Assembly (NCBI GenBank): GCA_945859605.1
Contig: OX243819.1
Coordinates: 1,822,861-1,886,860 of the forward strand
Reading direction: 5' to 3'
DNA: 64,000 bases
DNA from: Lumbricus rubellus
Lineage: Eukaryota > Annelida > Clitellata > Crassiclitellata > Lumbricidae
Shown here: positions 54,249 through 64,000 of the stretch, piece by piece
Layout: every line of letters starts with the position of its first letter
How positions within the stretch are numbered: the stretch's first letter is position 1
Program-made: the position numbers and the translations under genes
The notes under the pieces: generated by a model
What the model was told of the DNA's origin: nothing
Database searches by the model: none
The model's input: only the letters and a program-made list of their open reading frames with translations

Positions 54249-54960
54249 GTCGTTAATGTACCAGTACAACTAGTCCTATGTCTCTTATGTGTTGTACTAA
54301 ACGAATATACACACAAACCTTTTGCTCACACATACACTATGCACAATCATACCTTCTCGGTATGTAAGCAAGTAAATAATCTTTATTAGCACAGGAATAG
54401 CTCGCCTTGGTGCACTGTTCCATCTACAGAACTCCTCAATCACCTTAACACAGTTTTATTTGGCCATGAGGGGAGGCTCGGTAGGGGGTTTGGAGCGCTT
54501 CTCTTCAATATGTGCTGTATACAAATATTTGCAAATAATGAATAATTTAACCAGGTTTGGTATTAAAGTAGAATTTAGCCATGATCTAGCTTCAGCCATC
54601 ACAAACACCCGAATTGTTGTCTTACTGGACGCCCAGCACTCAGATTATACAAGAGAGCATGACACTGCATCTAACGACACCCACTGACTTCATTTTGTAT
54701 GTATGGCTCGCAACTGTTATTTCCCAAGAGAGGCTTAAACAGAAAGTGCGAACTGAAAATTATTATTATTTGCATTGTACCGTTTAAGTATTTTACTGAA
54801 TTTAATTATTTCTTCGATTTTTCATTTAATAATGTGGAATAAAATTCTTGAATGAATACCTTTGAAATAAAAAGCATAATTAGTTTTCATCGATTCGACT
54901 TCCCCTTTAGCACGAATCCTTTTCTCCAATCCACTTTTTATACAGGCAAGAATTCCTTTA
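54249..54960. other. Outer 5' flank of unit E
   Basis: Shares segments with 10130-10260, 11203-11430, 17265-17420 and 48130-48300, including the LINE-type tail at 54445-54550 and the empty site of MITE copy 1 (GAATAATTTAACCAGG). No gene. Confidence 0.55.
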
Positions 54961-56236
54961 ATCAATCCTTGGTAAACACGCACACTGCGTGCCCGTGACC
55001 CAAACAATATGGCTGCCAACAAATGCATTAAATTAGAGCACAACAACCTACCAATGACATCGCAACATGCATCCCAACATGCAAAGCGCTCAGTAAGTAA
55101 GTTATCTACGCACGTAGCAACGGTGTCACGACAACTCGTCTAACGACAACTCGTCTAACGACAAGTGGTCTCCGGACAATTCGTCTAACGACAACTGGTC
55201 TACTGACAACTTATCCAGCGCTTGAGAAATGGAAGCTGGATGATAGTTTTTAGAGGTGAAATGGAGGTTGGATTGATGAAAAAACGCAAGAGAAATGGAA
55301 TCTGGATGATGGTTCTCTTACAGGTGAAATAGAAGCTGGATTGACGAAAATAACGCGTAATAAATAAAAGCTGGATGAAGGTATTTTTAGATCTGAAATG
55401 GAAGCAGGATTGATAAGAAAACTGCATAAGTAATGGAAGCTGGATGAGGATATTTTTATATATGAAATAGAAGCTGGATTGACTAAAATAACAGGCGAGA
55501 AATAGAAGCTGGATGAAGGTATTTTTAGATTTAACGTAGAAATGGGTGCATGTTGGAATACATGAATGAAAATCATCAATCCAGCTTCCATTTAAGCAAA
55601 ACAAACATTTTCGTAAATCCAGCTTATATTTCACCAATACTATTCGTCAGTAGACGAGTTGTCGTTAGACCAATTGTCCGGAGACGAGTTGTCGTTAAAC
55701 GAGTTGTCGGTAGACCAGTTGTCGTGGAACCCGTAGCAACAGTAAAAATGGTTCTTGTCTGTTTTACGACCCCCAAAATAGAAACGGGATTTATCGCGTG
55801 AGGGTCGGCTAGGACTCAGGTTAGGCCTCGTGTGGGTCGGTTAGGATTAGTTTTAGGGTTAGTGCAGTCATTCTGTTGAAATTGAAGCTTGATTTATGAA
55901 CAATAATTTTCAATAAAATAGAAGTTATATTGATGAAAAATATTTGCTGACGAAACAGAAGCGGGATTGATTTATCGAATAAATTTATGCCTAAACAGAA
56001 GCTGGATCGATTAAAAGGTTTCTGGGCAAACTAGAAGTTGGATTATATCGCCCTCTAATTCGACTACTTACTTATCTTGCACATGGGCAATGAGCCGGTT
56101 ACTTACTTACTGAGCGCATTGCATGTTGGGATACACGTTGCGATGTCGTCGGTAGGTTGATGCGCTCTAATTTATTGCATTCGTTGGCAGCCATATTGTT
56201 TGGAGTACAGGCATGCAGTGTGCGTGTTTACCCAAT
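54961..56236. mobile_element. Large inverted-repeat structure enclosing a foldback element
   Basis: Arms 54961-55103 and 56100-56236 are inverted copies (GGTAAACACGCACACTGC, CAAACAATATGGCTGCCAAC, CAACATGCAA, CTCAGTAAGTAAGT). Between them lie foldback element (iv), a GGGTCGGTTAGG segment (55796-55866) and AGAAG modules. No target duplication was found at the outer edges. Confidence 0.6.
55122..55731. mobile_element. TU/FB-like foldback element (iv)
   Basis: 610 bp; begins GGTGTCACGACAACTCG, ends GTTGTCGTGGAACC. Five 16-bp units per end; inner modules GAAATAGAAGCTGGATTGAC. Exact 9-bp duplication CGTAGCAAC at 55113-55121 and 55732-55740. Confidence 0.9.
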
Positions 56237-57270
56237 CCTGCTTCTATTTGAGCAACAGCTATTTTTCTATTTAATAACAGTCATATTTCATTAATCTGAC
56301 TCCCACTTTATCATGATTCGTGATGCAATGTTGCTTCAATCTGACGGTATAATTGGGTTTTCCAGGTTGCTCACCTGATTATACTGCCGACCAAGGGTGA
56401 TTGTTGAAAAATTCTCGGTAAATGGAAGTCGGATTGATGAAAACATTTTTACCAAAATAGAAGTGGAATCGATGAACAGATTGTTGATGAAATTGAAGGG
56501 CAAAACTGAACCTGTTATTAAAATAGAACCTGGATTGATGAAAAATAGTTCTTGCCTAAACAGAAGCTGGATCGATGAAAAGGATTCTCGCCAAACTAGA
56601 AGTTGGATTGATTAACAACAGCAATGCTGCAGCGAGCGAATAATTTACGATACTAAAATACACGTTTACCCTACCAACTTACAGACCAGAACGTATGTAT
56701 TCAAACGCGCCTGTTTCCAATGTTCTGAAACGTCCCTGCAATTATTCCTAATTTTTCGAAAGTCCACTGAAATCCATTGGAAATTTGTGCTTAACTTCGT
56801 TCTCGCCATATGTACACGCATACTAATGACGCCATGGACACTCACGACATTTATTAACTTCTGTAGCGCAATTATTACCAATCCGACTTCTACTTAGCTC
56901 TAATTCTGTTCGTTAGTCCAGCTTGGAGGCGACCGTTGCTAAACCCCATGGCTGTAATGACGAATAACTAAATTCGCTAAAACGATGGCGAAAGAAAGTT
57001 CAAATAATTAAATTAATTGTAAACGTGTTAACGAACACAAAGGCACAAAGACGTAAATTAAGAGCTCACCATTTATCGTATTAACAAATTGTGTTTAAAC
57101 GAAAATCGAACTCTGCATTCCATATGTACAAAATGGCGAGTGATTCCATCAGTGCTCGTTGATAATAGAAGCTGGATATGGAAAGTCATTTTCTGCCATC
57201 TGGGGAATATTCAAGATTCTAAATTGTTCAAGAATATACGATTACCAACATTGTTGTGTACATTCACATA
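56237..57270. other. Modules and duplicated CAAAATGGCGAGTGATT segment (copy 3)
   Basis: 56400-56610 has single AGAAGTCGGATTGATGAAAA-type modules; 56930-57260 is the third copy of the dispersed segment. No gene. Confidence 0.5.
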
Positions 57271-58067
57271 CTAATAAAGAACTTTTGCCGAGTTATACAT
57301 GGCTTTAAAAACTAATTTTTATAACTGCACAACCTCTTCCTACTTTCCCTCCCCATCCTCAATGGTGAACTAGAATCCTTTTGACCGACACGGCGCTAGA
57401 GAATAAGCTGGTGCCCTGCGTTTGTTGCTGTAGAAATTTGTCGATTACCACTACTCCCAATCGGATGAAAATTGCCGTTTTAAAATTATTACTAGCTGCG
57501 TGCTTCCACAATTGTACATTTTTTCACAGAAGTGACAGAACTGATCGTTAAAAAAGGTTTGGTGTGATGCAATCCGATCAGTAGCCTACAATTATTACAA
57601 TTATTAACGAAAGAAACTGTCAGCATGCTGTGTGAAAACTAGGCTATCTCTTCCTATCTTACAACTAGGCTAAAACTCTATTTTAAAATGACGCTCACCT
57701 TTTTAGACTCATTGCAAACGTGATAAATGAGTTAGGCTAGGACGAATTTAAGTGGCACGTTACAGGCTAATGATGACTCGATCTTTCTTTTTATTATACA
57801 ATACTATGCTACAATCATCTGAGGTTAGGCCTACACAATACGTAGGCCAAACACGAAACTTGTCAATGGTATCGATTTACAACAACATTCGTCTTCACTC
57901 GTAAACAATTAAACATGCTGCTTTTTTCAAGAGAAATTATGGTGCAGTTGATATAAAAAATCGTCATGACAACATTTATGTCAAATTATCTGAAAACGAC
58001 TCAATAAGCCATTTGTAGCATTTGAATATTTGTACTACATGCACTGAGAACTACAAATCAGCAAAAG
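57271..58067. other. Intergenic, 3' of gene F
   Basis: No gene or repeat recognised. It does not show the 3' flank common to the other family members, so the 3' breakpoint of this unit differs. Confidence 0.4.
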
Positions 58068-60365
58068 TCAAGAAATAAAGATTTCATCAGGTGGGGAAAA
58101 TCGATGGAAAGAACAATGCTCCAGAAATTCGATTTCGATTTCAAGCATTTCACTGCATATACCACATCCGAAAGGTTTTTCCATGAACGGTTTTTCATCC
58201 TCAGGTGATTTTATATTGTTGCTTTCAAGAAGGGGACTTGTTGCTTCATTGCAATCCAAATGCATGTTCCAGGAGGACCAGTCATTTTATTTATCAATAA
58301 CGTCCAATGATACGAATTGAACAGATAAGTCACCAATGGAATCACTTCGCATTATTTCGACACCCTGTTGATGTAATCCCGGCTTTTTAGTTGAAGAACG
58401 GATTTCACGATAAGGCTTATCGCATGAGTGTTGCGTCTCATTCGAATGAGATCTTCTGTGTCTTGTTAGATTGTCAAATCGGGTGAATCCTTTATTACAG
58501 ATCTCACAAATGAACAGATTGTCGTTAGCATGAATTCTCCTGTGCGTTTTCAGAACACCAGCTTCAGTAGGCGTAAATGATTTCTGACATAGCTGATATT
58601 TGTATGGTTTCTCCCCAGTATGGGTTCTCATGTGCACTTTCAGATTACCACCTTTAGAAAATGATTTCTGGCATAACTGACATCTGTGTGGTTTCTCCCC
58701 AGTATGGATTCTCATGTGCTTTTTCAGATCACCACCTTGAGTAAATGATTTGTCACATAACTCGCATTTGTATGGTTTCTCCCCAGTATGGAATCTCATG
58801 TGAAGTTTCAGATAACCACCTGTAGTAAATGATTTCTGACATAACTGACATTTGTATGGTTTCTCCCCAGTATGGATTCTCATGTGCACTTTCAGTTCAC
58901 CACCTTGAGTAAATGATTTCTGACATAACTTACATTTGTGTGGTTTCTCCCCAGTATGGATTCTCATGTGCACTTTCAGTTCACCGCCTTGAGTAAATGA
59001 TTTCTGACATAACTTACATTTGTGTGGTTTTTCCCCAGTATGGATTCTCATGTGCATTTTCAGATTACCACCTTTAGAAAATGATTTCTGACATAAGTTA
59101 CATTTGTATGGTTTCTCCCCAGTATGGATTCTCATGTGCACTTTCAGTTCACCACTTTGAGTAAATGATTTCTGACATAACTGACATTTGTGTGGTTTCT
59201 CCCCAGTATGGATTCTCATGTGCACTTTCAGTTCACCCCTTTGAGTAAATGATTTCTGACATATCTGACATTTGTATGGTTTCTCCCCAGTATGGATTCT
59301 CATGTGCTTTTTTAGATCACCACCTTCAGTAAATGATTTCTGACATAACTTACAAATGTGTGGTCTCTCCCCAGTATGGATTCTCATGTGTGCTTTCAGA
59401 TGACCAGCTTTAATAAATGATTTCTGGCATAACTGACATGTATATGGTTTCTCCCCAGTATGGATTCTCATGTGCATTTTCAGACTACCAAGTTCAGAAA
59501 ATGATTTCTGACATAAATTACATTTGTATGGTTTTTCCCCAGTATGGATTCTCATGTGTGCTTTCAGAGCACAACCTATAGTAAATGATTTCTGGCATAA
59601 CTGACATTTGAATGGTTTTTCCCCAGTATGGGTTCTCACATGCATTTTCAGATTACCACCTTTAGAAAATGATTTTTGACATAAATAACATTTGTATGGT
59701 TTTTCTCCAGTATGGATTCTTATATGTGTTTTCAGACCACCACCTTGAGTAAATGATTTCTGACATAACTGACATTTGTATGGTTTCTCCCGAGTATGGA
59801 TTGTCATATGTGTTTTCAGAATACCACTTTGAGTAAATGATTTCTGACACAACTCACATTTGTATGGTTTCTCCCCGGTATGGAGTCTCAAGTGTTTTCT
59901 TAAGTGACTACCTGAAGTAAACGATGTTATACATAACTGACATTTGTATGGTTTCTCCCCAGTATGGATTCTCATGTGCACTTTCAGATCACCACCTTTA
60001 TAAAATGATTTCTGGCATGACTGACATTTGTAAGGTTTCTCCCCAGTATGGATTGTCATATGTGTTTTCAGACTACCACCTTGAGTAAATGATTTCTGAC
60101 ATAACTGACATTTGTATGGTTTCTCCACAGTATGGAGTGTCAAATGTTGTCTTAAGTGACTACCTGTAGTAAATGATGTCTCACATAACTGACATTTGTA
60201 TGGTTTCTCCCCAGTATGGAGTCTCGCATGCACTTTCAGATTACCACCTTTAGAAAATGATTTCTGGCATACATGACATTTGTATGGTTTCTCCCCAGTA
60301 TGGATTCTCATGTGCATTTTCAGACCACCACCTTCAGTAAATACATTCTGACATGAAACTGACAT
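58068..60365 (-). pseudogene. C2H2 zinc-finger gene F (20+ fingers), nonsense codon before the tail finger
   Basis: A frame from ATG 60365 to a TAA at 58287-58289. After a damaged first finger (two extra bases relative to paralogs, so the present ATG arises from the shifted AAATGTC) come 20 canonical fingers, a damaged one ([15 protein letters not shown]: Cys lost, two residues extra) and the last finger (ICEICNKGFTRFDN) with the start of the tail. Where paralogs read DKPND, this copy reads DK-stop-ND. The rest of the tail, including the atypical finger [18 protein letters not shown], remains open in the same frame to 58068. Fingers 16 and 17 are identical apart from the linker. Either a finger-only protein of 692 residues or an early pseudogene. 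Confidence 0.82.
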
Positions 60366-61330
60366 TTGTATGGTTTCTTTCGAGTTGTGATGCTTGCAAT
60401 TTTATGAATATTTAGAGCATATTACATGTATCTTTGACATTTCTGCTGCATGCATGGTGTTTCTTCCGTATAGGTTTCCATATGCAACATCAACCAACGT
60501 ATTTTGTTCAATGATTTCCCATATAACAGGTAGTTGCATCAGTACACCACACCATGTTTCCTCATCACAGTTGTAGAAATTGCACATTGGTAATACGATT
60601 TGTTTTTAAATTGATGCTTTTCTCCCAAATTTGCACTTATGAGCTGTCGTTGTGAATTACTTGAGTACACTTTGTACGTCGCATAATTTGAATTGACGAA
60701 CTTTAAGACTCTTCTTCAGCACGGGTGATTTCCATTTAAAAGCATCACGTATGTGTAGAAACGTTCTCTTTGGCCAATCATTGCAAGTGAAACTGTTCAC
60801 ATCTTTCAAGTTTCAATAATAATTTTCTTCAGAATTTTGTCCAAGATTAGTCCAACGGAAAACAATTTTTTTTGTGATGAAATATTGAAGCCACCTAGGT
60901 CTCTCGTGCCTTATTATTCAGGAGTCATATGAACTGTAGAGGACATTATTTGATGATAGTGTAGCTAAAGTTCCAGGTGACTATTTCGACTTGATGAAGA
61001 TCATTAAGAGCTAGGCGTTCTTAAATAAAGTCATAAGTTCCAAGATAATGTTGATTTTCATCAGGGATGATGCAGTTGATATAAAGAATTTCAGGCACCT
61101 ATTAAAATAAAGCAACAACTCAGTAATAGATTGCTTCCTCGTTGTCTCATAGGAAGCCCAGCAGTCAGTTGCTTGAGACAACATGGCACTGCGTCTAACA
61201 ACTCCGAGTGACTTCATTTTGTGTGTATGACTCAACGGTTATCTCTCAAGAGACTTAAACATAAGGTTCGAACAACAGAATTAGCAGCAGCAACAGCTTT
61301 CCATTGTAGGTTAAATATTGCGTTACAGAA
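60366..61330 (-). other. Conserved 5' flank of zinc-finger gene F
   Basis: Relic finger code in which the family ATG has become ATC (ASI TTRKKPYKC). Then the shared flank (TTCGACTTGATGAAGATCAT near 60978) and the outer segment shared with 11290-11430 (GGAAGCCCAGC, GACTTCATTTTGTGTG). Confidence 0.6.
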
Positions 61331-61785
61331 GTTAAGTAATTGTCTGATTTGTCATTTCATAATAGTGAATCAAAATATTGAATGAATATCTATCAAACAA
61401 ACAGCAGAATAATTTTTCGTCAATCCGATTTCCAATTTAGCCCGAATTCCTTCATCCAATCGAGTTTCCGTTGAGCAAAAATTTCTTTAGTCAATCCTGC
61501 TTCTATTTCTGCACAAACTATTTTTTCATTCCAGCCTCTATTTAAATAACAATTATATTTCATCAATCCAGCTCCAATCTCAGCCAGAATCTCTTCATCG
61601 ATCCCAATGCTATTTAAAATTACTTGCATCAATCCAACTTCTATTTGGCTATTTTTCTATTCTTTCGTTAATCCAGCTTTGAGGCAACCGTCGCTAAAAC
61701 CATGTGTGTCAAATTGGCAGTCACATTGAGATTGAGATTCGCCACACACATTCGTTTCGTGAGTGACCTCCCCAACAAAACACAA
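61331..61785. repeat. Inverted module cluster
   Basis: Modules on the minus strand (TCATCAATCCAGCTCCAATC, AATCCTGCTTCTATTTC) between 61410 and 61690, then a scrap of the dispersed segment (CCGTCGCTAAAACCATG). No terminal repeats found. Confidence 0.55.
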
Positions 61786-61789
61786 ACTC

Positions 61790-63440
61790 AAGCACCATCG
61801 AACTGGAAATTTCACTTCGTAAATTCACATCTTTAGACCCTCTCCATCCCATAGCGCTTAGCAGGGAATATTAACCACCATCAGGACTACCTAGAACAAT
61901 AGTTGCTATAGCGTTTAAATCATTATTGTCCCTATTGTAGCCCTTCAAACTTCACATATTATCGACCGTGTATTTCAATGCATCAAATATGCAAAGTTTG
62001 GCACTTGAAATGTCATACTCATCCCCTATCCATCCAATAACGCTTAACAGGGCCTATTAACACCTATCTGGACTACCTATAACAATAGTTGCTATAGCGT
62101 TTAAATCATTATTGTTCCTATTGTAGCCCTTCAAACTTCACATATTATCGACCGTGTATTTCAATGCATCAACTATGCAAAGTTTGGCACTTGAAATGTC
62201 TTACTCATCCCCTATCCATCCAATAACGCATAACAGGGCTTATTAACACCCATCTGGACTACCTATAACAATAGTTGCTATAGCGTTTAAATCATTATTG
62301 TCCCTATTGTGGCCCTTCAAACTTCACATATTATCGACCGTGTATTTCAATGCATCAAATATGCAAAGTTTGGCACTTGAAATGTCTTACTCATCCCCTA
62401 TCCATCCAATAACGCATAACAGGGCTTATTAACACCCATCTGGACTACCTATAACATTAGTTGCTATAGCGTTTAAATCATTATTGTCCCTATTGTAGCC
62501 CTTCAAACTTCACATATTATCGACTGTGTATTTCAATGCATCATATATGCAAAGTTTGGTACTTGAAATGTCATACTCAGCCCCTATCCATCCAATAACG
62601 CTTAACAGGGCCTATTAACACCCATTTGGACTACCTATAACAATAGTTGCTATAGCGTTTAAATCATTATTGTCCCTATTGTGGCCCTTCAAACTTCACA
62701 TATTATCGACCGTGTATTTCAATGCATCAACTATGCAACGTTTGGCACTTGAAATGTCATACTCAGCCCCTATCCATCCAATAACGCTTAACAGGGCCTA
62801 TTAACACCCATCTGGACTACCTATAACAATAGTTGCTATAGCGTTTAAATCATTATTGTCCCTATTGTGGCCCTACAAACTTCACATATTATCGACAGTG
62901 TATTTCAAGGCAAGAAATGAGCCAACTTTGGCACTTCAAATAAAATACTCAGACCCTATCCATCCCATAGCACTTAACAGGGAATATTAATCACCATCGG
63001 CACTACGTATGACAATAGTCGCTATTGCGTTTAAATCATTATTGTCCCTATTGTAGCCTTCCAAACTTGTCATATTGTCCACCGTGTATTTCAAGGCAAG
63101 AAATGAGCCAAGTTTGGCACTTCAAATGTCATGCTCAGCCTTTTTACATACATTAGTGATTAACAGGGCTTATTAAGCAACACAAACACTACCTAATCCT
63201 ATAGTCGCCATAACGTTTAAATGATTAACGTCGCTTTTGTAGCCCTTCAAAGTACCCCTGAACAGGCCTTATATTTAGATCTATCAAAAAGTCTTAAGTT
63301 CGCCCATTTAAATGACATGCTCAGCCCCTTTACATCCCTTAGTGATTAACAGGGCTTATTAAGCAACACAAGGACTACCTAATCCTATAGTCGCCATAAC
63401 GTTTAAATGATTAACGTCGCTATTGTAGCCATTCAAATTA
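61790..63440. repeat. 186-bp satellite array, about nine units
   Basis: The CCCTTCAAAC mark recurs at 61941, 62127, 62313, 62499, 62685, 62871, 63057, 63243 and 63429: exactly 186 bp every time. The central units are very similar (ATTATCGACCGTGTATTTCA, GCAAAGTTTGGCACTTGAAA, ATCCATCCAATAACGC); the last three and the first are more diverged. No open frames. The unit length is close to a nucleosome repeat. Confidence 0.92.
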
Positions 63441-63539
63441 CCACTGAAAGAGACTGTTATGGCATTTCAGCATCAATTTAAGTTTATTCACTGTATTTAT
63501 ATTTCTGTTGCTACTTCAGTGTATTAAATGACTTTAAAA

Positions 63540-63645
63540 CAAGTGTTGTGCATTCATTCATTAATTTATTTAATTATTCATTCATTCATTATATGCATTT
63601 ATATAGAGCCTCTTCAATGGGGGCTACTCAGAGGCGCTCCAAACC
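63540..63645 (-). mobile_element. LINE/SINE 3' tail, minus orientation
   Basis: (ATTCATTC) repeats, then TTATATAGAGCCTCTTCAAT and GGCTACTCAGAGGCGCTCC: the reverse complement of the local LINE/SINE tail with its AATGAATG end. Confidence 0.65.
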
Positions 63646-64000
63646 TCAGTGCGGCAAAATAAAGCTGTCATATGATGAGAGAGGAAAGTCTGAGAAGGAT
63701 TTTTACAAAGAGAGCGGAGGCTCAGAGGGAGTCTATTTCATGTAGAGGGTCCTACCACCGAGAAAGCACGGTTCTGCATAGTTGAAGTACTAGCAAAAGT
63801 GACAGAGGGCAGACTTCATTTGAACGAAGAGAGCGGAAATGGTGAGAGCTAAGTGTTGGGCTACAGACAGTGTTTAAAGTGGGTGAGAACGCGGGGGAAC
63901 GGCGTTCGCTGCGTTCCCACTGGTCGCGAATTTTTTGGCTGGCGTTCCCAATGCTCATCATGATGGAACCTTTGAAACATGGGCGTTCCCAACAAAACTT
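63646..64000. other. End of window, nothing recognised
   Basis: No gene or repeat identified; GGCGTTCCCAA occurs twice near 63950-63990. Confidence 0.35.

Noticed and set aside
54033..55801. Frames of 60-145 codons in the foldback elements
   Set aside because: Both strands open because of modular repeats with inverted symmetry; no domain.

Overview
This is animal nuclear DNA, probably from a marine invertebrate deuterostome and most plausibly an echinoderm. The evidence is: an intron-containing gene with metazoan splice sites, C2H2 zinc-finger genes with TGEKPY linkers, animal-type non-LTR retrotransposons, hAT/mariner/Ginger-type DNA elements, TTAGGG-like repeats, and foldback elements built like the sea-urchin TU elements. 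The species assignment is inference. Nothing in the window looks bacterial or viral.

Layout. From 6 to 17 kb and from 42 to 61 kb, six C2H2 zinc-finger genes of one family stand head to tail on the minus strand: A 6716-8785, B 13311-14897, C 42515-43951, D 45283-46589, E 50658-52652, F 58068-60365. A seventh, decayed copy (G, 21.87-23.31 kb) lies inverted on the plus strand. Each copy is a run of 28-residue fingers followed by a shared C-terminal tail that ends in an atypical finger (C-x2-C-x12-H-x3-H) and a SPPDDLF-like motif. Flanking non-coding sequence is also conserved, so whole genes of several kb were duplicated. A and B are intact, C is open but has one dead finger, and D, E and F carry frameshifts or a nonsense codon: an active birth-and-death cluster.

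Between the two halves, on the plus strand, is a three-exon gene for a type II membrane protein with an FkbM-type methyltransferase domain (Star-like; exons about 31941-32383, 36819-37013, 38806-39186). Its first intron holds a non-LTR retrotransposon fragment broken by three different DNA transposons, each with a clean target-site duplication (TSD). Its second intron holds a hAT-like element carrying an RTE-type reverse transcriptase fragment.

The rest is mostly mobile DNA. Boundaries could be read from terminal inverted repeats (TIRs) plus exact TSDs for: four foldback elements with 16-bp subrepeat ends and 8-9 bp TSDs; three 660-680 bp MITEs with 8-bp TSDs; several 450-bp palindromic elements at CCGG targets (Ginger1-like); at least six hAT-like elements; a mariner relic; a 1.37-kb element with 9-bp TSDs; a tRNA-derived SINE whose 3' tail matches the local LINE; and a RT-RNase H retrotransposon at 3.6-5.96 kb. 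A core close to TAGAAGCTGGATTGATGAAA recurs in tandem arrays and inside two otherwise different element families. A 186-bp satellite fills 61.8-63.4 kb.

The most interesting system is the pairing of a rapidly turning-over zinc-finger family, with its own conserved C-terminal tail module, and a neighbourhood saturated with modular foldback transposons, one of which has split a family member. A role in repeat recognition is a hypothesis, not shown by the sequence.
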